Below, one piece after another: positions 8,937 to 19,693 of a DNA stretch of 64,000 bases (position 1 is the stretch's first letter; every line of letters starts with the position of its first letter). The DNA is from Bacteroidota bacterium (GTDB lineage: Bacteria > Bacteroidota > Bacteroidia > AKYH767-A > OLB10). Position numbers and translations under genes: made by a program. The stretch covers positions 124,001 through 188,000 of the forward strand of contig JADKJB010000008.1 in the NCBI GenBank assembly GCA_016722525.1, read 5' to 3'. A model generated the notes under the pieces. It was not told the DNA's origin and searched no databases. It saw nothing but the letters and a program-made list of their open reading frames with translations.

Positions 8937-9935
8937 TTGCTTAAAATAGGCAACATAGAACTCGGAGAATTTCCACTCTTACTCGCTCCCATGGAGGATG
9001 TAAGTGATCCCCCTTTTCGTGCAGTTTGTAAAGATCAGGGTGCTGATTTGATGTACACAGAGTTCATCTCCTCAGAAGGTCTTATCAGAGACGCCGCGAA
9101 GAGTATGCAAAAGCTTGATATTTTCGAATATGAGCGTCCTATCGGCATTCAGTTGTTTGGTTCAGATATTAATTCTATGCGTGAGGCTGGTAAAATAGCT
9201 GATGATGCGAATCCTGACCTGATAGATATCAATTATGGTTGCCCTGTAAAAGGTGTCGCATGCAAAGGTGCCGGAGCAGCTCTTTTGCAGGATGTTCCTA
9301 AAATGATCGCTATGACTTCGGCGATTATTAAAATTGCAAACCGACCGGTTACAGTTAAAACACGGCTTGGATGGGATCACAATACACTCAATATAGAAGA
9401 AGTGGCAGAGCGACTTCAGGATATAGGTGTTGCAGCTCTATCCATTCATGGCAGAACCAGGGCTCAATTGTATAAAGGTCCGGCCGATTGGACATTAATT
9501 GGCAAAGTGAAAAATAATCCAAGAATTACCATGCCTATTTTTGGTAATGGGGATATTGATTCGCCACAAAAAGCTAAAGAGTTAAAAAATCGCTATGGTG
9601 TTGATGGAATAATGATTGGTCGTGCCAGTATCGGTTACCCATGGATTTTCAGAGATATTAAACATTATCTTAAAACAGGTGAAATGCCGGGGTTGCCGGA
9701 TGTGCATATGAGAGTCGCTACTTGCCGAAAACACCTGGAGAGATCATTGGAATGGAAAGGTGATATTACAGGAATTCATGAAATGAGAAGACATTATACC
9801 AACTATTTTAAAGGGTACGATCATTTTAAGGAATACCGTATGAGATTGGTTACCTCTTACAGCGTTGATGAAATCAATAGTATTTTAGATGAGATTGTTG
9901 AGCGGTACGGCCAACCCATGGAAACTGCCTCTTAA
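8937..9935 (+). CDS. dusB: tRNA-dihydrouridine synthase (DusB type)
   Basis: 332 residues, TTG start. An FMN enzyme that reduces uridine to dihydrouridine in tRNA D loops. Visible features are LAPMEDVSDPPFR near the N-terminus, the catalytic-cysteine motif DINYGCPVKGVACKGAGA near residue 100, SIHGRTRAQ and phosphate-binding segments FGNGDI and GIMIGRAS. No nearer ATG fits the family's N-terminus, so the TTG is accepted. It converges with the permease gene, with a gap of four bases. Confidence 0.93.
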   Translation: MLKIGNIELGEFPLLLAPMEDVSDPPFRAVCKDQGADLMYTEFISSEGLIRDAAKSMQKLDIFEYERPIGIQLFGSDINSMREAGKIADDANPDLIDINYGCPVKGVACKGAGAALLQDVPKMIAMTSAIIKIANRPVTVKTRLGWDHNTLNIEEVAERLQDIGVAALSIHGRTRAQLYKGPADWTLIGKVKNNPRITMPIFGNGDIDSPQKAKELKNRYGVDGIMIGRASIGYPWIFRDIKHYLKTGEMPGLPDVHMRVATCRKHLERSLEWKGDITGIHEMRRHYTNYFKGYDHFKEYRMRLVTSYSVDEINSILDEIVERYGQPMETAS

Positions 9936-9939
9936 AAAA

Positions 9940-11167
9940 TCAGATTTGTATTTTTAAATTATTTTCAATTTTATTTGAAGTATATAGCGATGCTAAAAAT
10001 CCTATTACAAATACTATAAGTAAAATCAATCCAAAATCAGGTAATTGAAGATCTACCGGGTACGCATCTATTAAAAAAGATTCTCCATTTTCGAGTTTTA
10101 TAATTCCAAATTTTTGTTGCGCAAGGCAAATAGCTCCACCCAAAATCAATCCGGCAACGGCACCTGCCATAGTAACAAGTATGCCTTCCAATAAAAATAT
10201 TTTTTTTACCATGATGTTCTCTGCACCAAGAGCATGAAGTATTCCAATGTCTTTTTTCTTCTCAATTATTAACATCGTCAATGAACCAATTATATTGAAA
10301 ATGGCAATTACCAGTATAAAAGTTAAAATAAAATAAACCGCCCATTTTTCCGTTTTTAAAATGCGGTATAAAAATTCATGTTGTTGTAAACGTGTCGCTA
10401 CTTTAAAGTCCCCACCAATTTCTTTTTGAATAATTTCTCTGGACTCTTCTTCATCTGTTCCCTCGAAAATACTAATCTCCATGGCACTGACTTTGCTTTC
10501 CTGTCCTATTAACTCACGAGCAAAACTCATAGGAACTAGAACATATTTCGAATCAAAATCCTGTTGTATGGCAAATATTCCTCCCGGACGAATTGCTTTA
10601 GTACTAAAAGCATCTTCCGGTGCTAATATCGAAACCGGTTTACCTTTCTTTGGAACGTAAATAGTTAAAAAATTGAAAGGGTCGTTTAAAGAAAGTGAAA
10701 GTGAATAAGCAATACTTCCTCCAACTAATGCATAATCAGTATCTTTTTCTTTCAAAGCTATGGAGCCCTGAACAATTTTATCATTGATGTTTGCAATTTT
10801 AAAAAAATCAGCATCTACACCTTTTATAGTTGCAATAAACTGCCGGTCACTGAATTTAATTAACGCATTTTCTTCCAGTGAAAAGGAGATATCTTTTACC
10901 CCTGCTGTTTTTTTTTATTTTGTCGATATCAATCGCATTGGGATCAAATGTTTTACCAATGGAGGAAGTAATTTTTATATCAGGATCAAAAGAATTATAA
11001 AGCGAAATTACCAGATTGCTAAAGCCGTTAAAAACGGAAAGTACAATGATCAATCCCATAGTGCTTACCGTTATTCCAATCACTGATATGATAGAAATAA
11101 TATTAATTACATTATGCGATTTCTTCGCGAAGAGATAGCGCTTAGCTATGAAGAATTCAGTACGCAT
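9940..11167 (-). CDS. FtsX-type ABC transporter permease, LolC/LolE-like (frame interrupted)
   Basis: About 408 residues once the frame is restored. An N-terminal membrane helix follows FIAKRYLFAKKSHNVINIIS, then a periplasmic domain and three C-terminal helices, the FtsX layout of lipoprotein-release permeases. These extract lipoproteins from the inner membrane together with a LolD ATPase (not in this window). The frame breaks in a run of nine A on the coding strand (10908-10916); eight would continue as KIKKTAGVKDISFSLEENA. Downstream residues stay in frame to the stop. It is six bases after the methyltransferase gene on the same strand. Confidence 0.85.
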
Positions 11168-11172
11168 TTTTA

Positions 11173-11985
11173 TTATTTCCAGGCCTTTACTATAAGTCCC
11201 GTCCCGGTATTATGACTCATGTTGGTATCAAAGAAGTTGAGTACGAACGAAATTGGATAAGCGATGATGTAATAAAATGGCAATATGAAAAATCCAAATA
11301 TTTTTGGCACCTTACCAAGGAAAACAATGGGGTACTTCATAGATAATCTCCATGATATTTTGCCGGGTGTTCCATACGAATACTTTGCTTCAACTTTTGA
11401 AAAACCTGCAGAGAGTATTTTTTCTTTGATTTCATTCATGTTATAACCATCTCGTACATGTTCTTCAATAAAGGAGGATTCGCCCTCACCGTGAACATCT
11501 GAACCTCCCTGATCGGATGGAGTAGAAATCAGCAACATGCCACCTTGTTTGAGTGATCGATGAAAATTCTTGAAAACGACTACATCTTCCAAAATATGTT
11601 CCATTACATCCACTGATAATATTAAATGGTAAGAATCATCACTGTAAAATTTAGTTAAATCAGCTATTTGAAAGTTCACATGATCAGCACCAATTGCTTT
11701 AAAAAAATGATTGCAATCTGCTACCTGTTCATCTTTAACATCAACAGATAGAATATTGTAAATCCAGCTCTTTGTATGTAACCAATAAGTATACTGGCCG
11801 AAACCGGCACCTGCATCCAAAATGTTTGCATTTTGTGGAGCAGACTTCATCCAAGCACGCAATTCCTTATGAACATGCCAGGCCCTAAGTAGTAAAAGGT
11901 CCAACAACCGATAAAAAACTTTTCTGAGAAAAGGATTCTTGTTAAAAACTGTGCCCAATGAGCGTTTTATTGGATCGTACTCCAT
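11173..11985 (-). CDS. Class I SAM-dependent methyltransferase
   Basis: 270 residues. Motif I for SAM binding reads NILDAGAGFGQYTYWL (about residues 54-69), with the acidic motif II in ILSVDVKDE and motif IV-like LILSVDVMEHILED. The C-terminus has a hydrophobic stretch (FLGKVPKIFGFFILPFYYIIAYPISF cut here into its two halves by context) that could touch the membrane. The substrate is unknown. It lies between rbfA and the permease on the minus strand. Confidence 0.8.
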   Translation of the reverse strand: MEYDPIKRSLGTVFNKNPFLRKVFYRLLDLLLLRAWHVHKELRAWMKSAPQNANILDAGAGFGQYTYWLHTKSWIYNILSVDVKDEQVADCNHFFKAIGADHVNFQIADLTKFYSDDSYHLILSVDVMEHILEDVVVFKNFHRSLKQGGMLLISTPSDQGGSDVHGEGESSFIEEHVRDGYNMNEIKEKILSAGFSKVEAKYSYGTPGKISWRLSMKYPIVFLGKVPKIFGFFILPFYYIIAYPISFVLNFFDTNMSHNTGTGLIVKAWK

Positions 11986-12107
11986 AAAAGACTAGTGAAT
12001 AATTTTAATGATTCGTGTTTAATTAGCATTCCTGATTTTTGGTGAATTGAGATTGCTGAAATCTATGGACCAAAGCTGCATTCTTAATAATGGATTTAAT
12101 GAAAGAT

Positions 12108-12482
12108 CTAGTTTTCTTCCTTGTCCTCTTGCTGTGGAGGAATTACAATATCCTTCATGATTTTATCCATTTTTTCAGCATAATCCAGAGAGTCATCAAT
12201 AAAGAATTCGAGTTCCGGAATTATTCTTGCCTGGTTTTTAATTCTTTCACCTAGCTTTCGCCTTATTTCCCGGGAATGAGGATATATTTTGTGTAATACA
12301 TCATCACCTTTCTCTTTAAAGGTACTGATGTAAATTCGGGCTATCGATAAATCGGCAGAAACTTTCACTCCTGTTACGGTTACGAAAGATGTTCCATAAT
12401 AATTCTTGCCCTCTTTTTGAAATATATCGCTGATTTCCTTTTGTATCAGCCGGGAGTACTTTAACTGACGCGTTGAATCCAT
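12108..12482 (-). CDS. rbfA: 30S ribosome-binding factor A
   Basis: 124 residues, KH-fold assembly factor for the 30S subunit and 16S rRNA 5' end maturation. The family N-terminus (STRQLKYSRLIQKEISDIF) and the core with ARIYIST and IKNQARIIPELEFFIDDSLDYA are recognisable. The start is fixed by a -7 element only a few bases upstream. It heads a minus-strand set with the methyltransferase and LolC/E-like permease. Confidence 0.92.
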   Translation of the reverse strand: MDSTRQLKYSRLIQKEISDIFQKEGKNYYGTSFVTVTGVKVSADLSIARIYISTFKEKGDDVLHKIYPHSREIRRKLGERIKNQARIIPELEFFIDDSLDYAEKMDKIMKDIVIPPQQEDKEEN

Positions 12483-12486
12483 GGTG

Positions 12487-12494
12487 CAAAGTTA
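12487..12494 (-). promoter_or_regulatory. -7 promoter element for rbfA
   Basis: On the minus strand TAACTTTG matches TAnnTTTG, ending four bases before the ATG (12482). The transcript would be leaderless or nearly so. Confidence 0.6.
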
Positions 12495-12659
12495 AACTTT
12501 TATGGTTGATTTTGTAGTGATTTTTAATCCACTAATTAGTTTATAATCAATTATATATACTCTGAATATGTGGATATATGCAGCTAAAAGAGAATAAAGC
12601 AGCATCCTTTTAATTGCAATTGCTGCTGTTGCTGTACTTTGTGATGATGGGCTAAGTAG

Positions 12660-12667
12660 TATCTTTG
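12660..12667 (+). promoter_or_regulatory. -7 promoter element for the MsbA-like exporter
   Basis: TATCTTTG matches TAnnTTTG and ends four bases before the GTG start at 12672, again implying an almost leaderless mRNA. Confidence 0.6.
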
Positions 12668-12671
12668 CGAA

Positions 12672-14525
12672 GTGAAAACATATTTCAGAATTATCCGATT
12701 GGTTAAACCTTATCTTGGGTTTGCTGCACTCAATGCTTTTTTTAATATTTTATCTGTAGTTTTCAACTTGTTTTCATTAACAATGGTGGCACCATTTCTC
12801 GATTTGCTTTTTCTCAAATCTGACCAGGATTATGCTGACAGGATGGCGCTTGGTGTTCCTGAAATTGAATTTTCAATAAAGTCATTAATTGATAATTTCT
12901 ATTACCAGTTCACATCGATTATTGTGGATCCTGAAAGAGGAAAATTGTATGCACTTATTATGATTTGTGTACTGGTAGTGGTGATGTTCTTTTTTAAAAA
13001 CCTTACCCGTTACCTTGCCATGTTTTTTATTGCACCGGTTAGAAATGGTGTCGTTAAAGATCTTCGCAACAGTATGCATCGTAAAGTTATGGATCTGCCT
13101 CTTTCTTATTACTCCAATGAAAGAAAGGGTGATATTATGTCACGTATGACTACTGATGCACAAGAAATAGAATGGTCGGTAATGAGTTCTCTGGAAGCAA
13201 CCTTCAGGGAGCCACTTACCATTATTTTGTTTTTAGCAACAATGATTTTCATTAGTCCGCAACTTACTTTATTCGTGGCAGTTTTATTGCCTCTAACAGC
13301 ACTTCTCATAACGAGGGTTGGAAAAAGTCTGAAACGTACATCGGTAAAAAGTAAAGAAAGACTTGGGTCATTGTTATCAATTATAGAAGAAACTTTATCA
13401 GGCTTGAGAATAATAAAAGCTTTTAACGCCGAGCAACCTGTTCAACAAAAGTTTGAAGAAGTCAATGACAAGTATACGACCACAATGAATAGAATGTATC
13501 GTAAAACAGACCTGGCCTCTCCGATGAGTGAATTTTTGGGTACCTGTGTTATGGTTGTTGTTATGTATTTTGGAGGAAAGCTTGTTTTAACGAATGACGA
13601 TTCATTAACAGCTTCTATGTTCATCGCCTATATTGCTATTTTTTCTCAAATGATTCCGCCTTCGAAAGCTTTTACCAATGCTTTTTATAATATTCAAAAA
13701 GGCATTGCTTCTGCCGACCGGATAAACAAAATTTTGGATGCACCTAATGATATTACTGATAGTATTTCAGCTATTAACATAGCTGATTTTAAAAACCGCA
13801 TTGAGTATAAAGATGTAAACTTCAGTTACAGAAAAGGTGAAACAGGTTATGTTTTGCAAAATATTAATCTGGTTATCGAAAAAGGAAAAACGATTGCTTT
13901 AGTTGGGCAATCGGGATCTGGAAAAACTACACTTGCTGATATGCTCCCAAGATTTTATGATCCTTCAAGTGGTGCAATTTTTATTGACGGTGTTTCAACT
14001 CGTACCATAAAATTAAAATCATTAAGATCGCTCATTGGTGTTGTTTCTCAGGAATCTATTTTGTTTAATGATACAATTGCAAATAATATCGCCTTTGGTT
14101 TAGAATCTGTCAAGCAGGAAGATATTATTACCGCTGCCAAAATTGCTAATGCGCATGAATTCATTATGCAAATGCCTGAACAATATCTTACCAATATTGG
14201 TGATCGCGGTAGTAAACTTTCTGGGGGACAACGTCAACGCTTAAGTATTGCCCGTGCAGTATTAAAAAATCCTCCGATTCTTATCCTGGATGAAGCCACC
14301 TCTGCCCTTGATACTGAATCTGAACGTCTTGTTCAGGATGCCCTCAATAAATTAATGGCCAATCGCACAACTCTTGTAATTGCTCATAGATTGTCAACAA
14401 TTCAGCATGCAGATGAAATCATTGTAATGAGCCAAGGTGTAATAGAGGAAAGAGGCACGCACAATGAATTGATTTTAAAACAAGGGCTTTATAAAAAATT
14501 GTCGGATTTGCAATCGTTTTCGTGA
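12672..14525 (+). CDS. ABC exporter with fused membrane and ATPase domains (MsbA-like)
   Basis: 617 residues, GTG start. An N-terminal six-helix membrane domain (about 1-350) is followed by an ATPase domain: Walker A VGQSGSGKTT near 410, Q-loop VVSQESILFND, ABC signature LSGGQRQRLSIARA near 515, Walker B ILILDEATSALD near 535 and H-loop IAHRLST. The architecture and length match MsbA/lipid or multidrug exporters of Bacteroidota. Lipid A-core flipping is the best guess but is not proven by sequence. The reading frame is intact. Confidence 0.9.
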   Translation: MKTYFRIIRLVKPYLGFAALNAFFNILSVVFNLFSLTMVAPFLDLLFLKSDQDYADRMALGVPEIEFSIKSLIDNFYYQFTSIIVDPERGKLYALIMICVLVVVMFFFKNLTRYLAMFFIAPVRNGVVKDLRNSMHRKVMDLPLSYYSNERKGDIMSRMTTDAQEIEWSVMSSLEATFREPLTIILFLATMIFISPQLTLFVAVLLPLTALLITRVGKSLKRTSVKSKERLGSLLSIIEETLSGLRIIKAFNAEQPVQQKFEEVNDKYTTTMNRMYRKTDLASPMSEFLGTCVMVVVMYFGGKLVLTNDDSLTASMFIAYIAIFSQMIPPSKAFTNAFYNIQKGIASADRINKILDAPNDITDSISAINIADFKNRIEYKDVNFSYRKGETGYVLQNINLVIEKGKTIALVGQSGSGKTTLADMLPRFYDPSSGAIFIDGVSTRTIKLKSLRSLIGVVSQESILFNDTIANNIAFGLESVKQEDIITAAKIANAHEFIMQMPEQYLTNIGDRGSKLSGGQRQRLSIARAVLKNPPILILDEATSALDTESERLVQDALNKLMANRTTLVIAHRLSTIQHADEIIVMSQGVIEERGTHNELILKQGLYKKLSDLQSFS

Positions 14526-14660
14526 TTTTAAATAGTTTATGCCCTTTTGAGTCATTTTCTGTAATTGATATAAGATTTTTTGAGAGGGTTTGTTAAATCC
14601 ATTTCAATATCATACCTTTATTTTCAATTAACCAATTCTCAACTTTTAACTCCTTTTATC

Positions 14661-17600
14661 ATGAACATCGCCAGCACATTTAAAGCACCCAACACCCTAG
14701 AGTATTTGAACATGTTCAAAAAGGCTTACTTCCCCCCCCCCCGAGTCGCATACTATTTCTGATCCTATTTTTATGTTTAAGTTATTCCAACAAAACTTTT
14801 GCAACTATTTACCCATTCTCTGATCCAAACTCACTTCAATCTGCACTTAGTAGTGCTACAACACCGGGAGATATTGTGCAAGCAGATGTAAATTCTAGTA
14901 GTGGTAATTTTACTTTCGACATAAGTGGTTTGTCACTGCCATTAGTTATTAATGAGGGCGTGATATTGGAGGGGACTTACGACCCAATAGTAAACCCTGG
15001 TGGCACACATATTACTTGCACCACAAGAGTTAATTATCCTCCCTTTATAGAGTCGATGTACATGTTTGTTATGAAAAATGGTAGCCTATTAAATCCTACA
15101 ACTATTCGAAAGTTAAATATTTCAGGGCCCTCATGGCACTGGCAAGATTTTAATGCGGGGCCTGTAGCTGGCTTCTATGCATACGTTGGTGGAATTTTTA
15201 TTGACAGACCACCTTTACCTTTAGGCTATGGGCAGTATCACCTGATACAGGATTGTGAACTTTGGGGTTTTAGCAATAGCGCTATTTGGTCGGATGTACG
15301 TACCAAAGATATTACCATCGAAAGGTGTTACATTCATCATACCAAGGGATACAGTTATCATGGAATTGGGTATGGAATATGGTTTATAAGTGCGTATGAT
15401 GATGGTCTAGCTCATGATCCAGCTGAAAACCTAATCGTAAAAAACAGTATGTTCGACGAATGTAAATCGGCAATTGATGGACAAGGTTACGAATATGAAT
15501 GGCTTATTAACGATTGTTCTTTTTCTCAATTTATGTTTGTCGATGATATTAATGGGCACGACCAGGAGAGTAAATTTTTCGATCATTCGGCAGCTACTGG
15601 CTTCAACAATTGTCTTTTTTATGATAACTATATGGATCCACTTCCAGCCGGTGTTGATATTTCAAACCAATATACAATTGAACGGATAGGTGGGTGGCGA
15701 ACAATCATACAACACTCCATTTTCCACCGAAAGGTATTAGTTAGCAGCGTTTTTCAATCTACCAGTAATATTAACATTCCTTATCCCAATGCAAATGACC
15801 CAAATGCCCGGATAGAAATAACTAACAATACTTTTGCTTCGCAACTATATGCACAAAATACCTTTGACAGGAATAAAGGCGGTTTTGCTGCATTTTCGGG
15901 TAATTATAGTGCCGAATGTGTTTGGCTTCCTGATTTTAACTATATCATCAGCCAGCCCAATAAGTTTAGTTATGAAAGGAATTCAACTGTCAATACTTTG
16001 AATACTCCACAGCCTCCGGTTTTTGATTTTCAATTGCAAGATATGAATGGGAATCCCCTTGCTCAAAATTCAAACGGAGTTGCTGTAATTGATTTAAACA
16101 CGAACATAACCGGACAATTTAAAGTGGCTTTGAATTCAGGGGCACCTAATCAAAACCTTCGTTATTACCTACGTACCAATCCAAGTGAAGGAGTCTCAAA
16201 TACTACATCCAATATTACCCAATCAATACAAAATCACTTTTTTCGAATCAAAATACAGGTATGTTGAGTACTACCGCAACCATTCAGTTTAAATACGTGG
16301 ACGATAATTCAACTCCTAATCCACTTCCTGGTTTATTTGGGTTAGATATGATGGCATTTCATACCAATAACAACTCCGGTGCTACATATTGGAGTCAACT
16401 CCATGCATCTGATTGGAGGTACCAACCTCTTATTGTGGTACCCAAGGCAAGTACAGTAAGCCCGAATTACATTGAATCGCAGCTGGTGTTTCATATTAAA
16501 GACAGCTACCAGGAGTTTAATAAACTAACCTCGGGTTCTACAACGGGAATGAAAAAACAAGTCCGTTTAAACGACAATATACTTTGGGAAGAAGACATTG
16601 CTGATGGCGGCGATGACTGGGAAAGGATTGCCATTCCTTACGCTGTTTTACATCCTTTTTTAAATTCTAACCAGTCTAATACACTTTCGTTTCATATTGC
16701 ATCCGATGCCGGTGCTACAATTCCTAACACCTTAGTAAGGGGTTTAATTGTATGGATAGATGATATTTATCTAAACAAATTTGATGATGCCATGGGAACC
16801 AATTTGATTACCGACGGTTCGGTAGAGTGTGCCGATGGGTATGGTGATTGCGATTGGGTTATTGCTGATATTTATGATTCAGGATGTACACCGCCTGCAA
16901 TTGCTCCTCCCGGGTCGGATGAAGACTTTTCCTATTACCCTGATGGTTCTCGGGTAACTACATCAGCAGGTCTGTCATCGAAAGGTGATTTTTCAAAAAC
17001 AGATCGTAAATCGGGCCAATTTGCTTTGCAGTTGGTTTTACCGTTTTGCCTGCAACCTGTGGCACCAGCGGAGTGCCTCCTGATCCCTATCAATCAACTA
17101 ATATTGATGGTAAATTTATCACCATGAAAACCGATTTTGTATGGTATACTCCTTTCTGCGAAAATTACACCAACGCATTGGTGAATAGTAATGCACCTAG
17201 TGTTCAATATACTGGCAATTATAATTTAAACGAAGATTTTGTTCTTTCACCCAATCAAAATGTTATTTTTCAAAATTGTTCGTTGGCTATTGCAGCAGGT
17301 AAGCAAATAAGGGTTCAGGCCGGTGCGCAATTAATCTTGAATAATTGCGTGCTGTTTTCATGTGGAGCAATGTGGCAGGGAATAATTAATGAAGGTGGTG
17401 TGGTAACTATTACCGCAACGCCTAACAGTATTGCTAAAATTAGTGACGCCGTGGAGGCCATTAGAAGCGACAATGGATTTGAAGTGGATGCCACTTCTGT
17501 TATTTTTTCCAACAATTATGTGGGAATTTCATTAAACGAAGGAAATTACAGTACCAGTGACATTATTGGTTGCAGCTTTAATCCAACTTCGGCATCGGAA

Positions 17601-19681
17601 ATATTAAAAATTCCTTACAATCAAACTCGCACATTTGCCGGGATACAATTAAACAGTGTATCGGAATTTCAATTAGGCAGTTTAACCTCAACAGTGTTTA
17701 ATCCTCGAAATATATTCCAATATGCAAATTATGGAGTTTATTCCCTGAACAGTGATATCACTTTCGAATCAAATCTGTTCACAGACCTCATGCCCGGTAT
17801 CGACCATTGCATTGATTGCGGCACCGGTATTTATTCGGAGGTTAATGATGGAATGACTCACAGCATTTTAATTGCCGGAGGAACCGGCTCTGTAACAAAA
17901 AATAATTTTAATGTTGATGTTTCCCATGGAATCATCTCAAACGGTCCCATAAATCTTACTATAACGGAATGCATTTTTAACGGAAACAATTATAACTCCA
18001 TAAAAATCACCAAAAATAGAAATTCAATCGTTTCAATTGAAAATAATGATTTTCTAAATGCAGGCGAAAAAGGCATTTCCATGTACTCCAATGCATCATG
18101 TGATTTTAATATTCTGAACAATAGATTTACAAATGTAATCACCGGAATATTTGCTCAGAATTATGCTAAATGCGATGTTAAAATTGGAGATAATATTTTA
18201 ACAACTCAGGCATCACAGATGTTCCTAACTCCAGCTTCCACAATACAGCCATGACCCTGAGTTGTTATGGATTTGATTTTGCGAATACTATTCACATCTG
18301 GAGCAATACCATTGACTATTGCCGGATTGGAATTCATGCGGAGAACATTTCTGATATCAAAATCGGATTGGATCCAAATGGTATTGTTAAATTTAATACC
18401 ATTAACTATTTTCTTGGATTAACTCCAACTTCAGGAATTTATTACGAAGGTATCTGGTTACAAAGTTGCAACAGAGCCGCAATTATTAATACAACAATAC
18501 TTAATAATGCTATAGCCACAGGAACAAATATGTTCAAAGGTGTTGATGTTGAAAATTCTACAAATTGTCAGATCAATTGCAACAACATTACGAACATCCC
18601 TTACAGCATGAATTTTCTTGGATATTGTGCCGGAACCTTGTTAAGGAGAAATGTAATGACCGAATACGATGTTGCTATTAATACAATGGGAGCAACATTA
18701 CCGTTTCAAGGTGCTGAAATATCACCTGGAGTTTGGAAGAGTCTTGATAATGAATGGTATGATTTAGGGACAAGCAATAGGATTGGAACTCTTTCGCAAC
18801 AAATTAACTGGTATTACAAATCCCCGGGTGTTCAATTTCAGCCATTTCCTAATCAAGGAAATATTACTCCTCAAAGTACCGGTTCAGGAAACCCACAATG
18901 TGGTGATTTATTAAGTCCACCGAGAGATGAGCGATTTGGAGCAATTGTAGGTGATTCTTTAGATTTTGACGAGTACGTGGAAGAAAACACTTATACTGCG
19001 AAAGCGGATGCTTATCAGGCTATTAAAAATGATTCAACGCTATTAGTTCAAGGGGATCTAAACGATGTAGCTTTTCAGGAGTTTTTTAGTGAAATGAGCC
19101 AAACAAATATTGGAGGTTTTGCTGAAGTAGAAGAACTAATAGCGGATAGTGTTTTTGTTTCTCAGGCAGGACTGTTGAATACGTCTATTGTAGATACTAA
19201 TTCCATTGAGTTTTATAGAAAAACAGTTAACGATATATATATTAATGGACCAGCAGCCGGTATTTCACTAACAGCAGCTGATAGTTTAACGTTGCAAATG
19301 ATTGCAAATTTACAATGGACGCTTGCCGGAAATGCTATTTATTCTGCGGCAAATATGATTGGTTTGGAAATTCATCCCGCCTACATTCCTTTGCGAAAAA
19401 AGAATATTAAAGAGGATGAGCAAGAAAATATAAAAACTAAAGTAGCTGGTATTTCTGTTTACCCAAATCCAGCATCAGAGAAGTTAATTGTTAAAGGACT
19501 TACAAATCAAAACACCTCAATAATAATTCATAATTCAGCAAATGAAAATGTGCTTGAATTGGAAATTACCAAATACGAACATGTTATTGATGTATCAAAC
19601 TATACTGATGGAATTTATTATTTATTTGTTAAAAACAAAAAAATAAATTATTTTCAAACTAAATTTTCAATAATTAAATAA
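14661..19681 (+). CDS. Giant right-handed beta-helix surface protein with T9SS type A domain (several frame breaks)
   Basis: About 1,670 residues once four breaks are repaired. After an unusually long 28-residue N-terminal segment comes a hydrophobic signal core (RILFLILFLCLS) ending at TFA. Two parallel beta-helix blocks follow, with repeated 'NNxF/NNxL' turns (IEITNNTF, FNNCLFYDN, ITECIFNGN, IENNDFLN, ILNNRFTN), separated by a jelly-roll-like region. The end is a T9SS domain (VYPNPASEKLIVKGL ... YTDGIYYLFVKN). Breaks lie at an 11-C tract (14732-14742; 9 or 12 C would be in frame), a T6 run (16238-16243), a T4 run (17036-17039) and about 18222-18225; each is mended by adding one base. The protein is expected on the cell surface as an adhesin or polysaccharide-binding/lyase-like protein. 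Confidence 0.8.
14732..14742 (+). repeat. Poly-C tract (11 C) in the 5' coding region
   Basis: Eleven consecutive C, 71 bases after the start codon of the giant T9SS protein. With 11 C the frame stops after seven more codons; with 9 or 12 C it joins the signal peptide and the rest. There is no ATG, GTG or TTG between the tract and the signal core in the correct frame, so expression depends on tract length. Confidence 0.85.
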
Positions 19682-19693
19682 TTTTTCTTCTCA

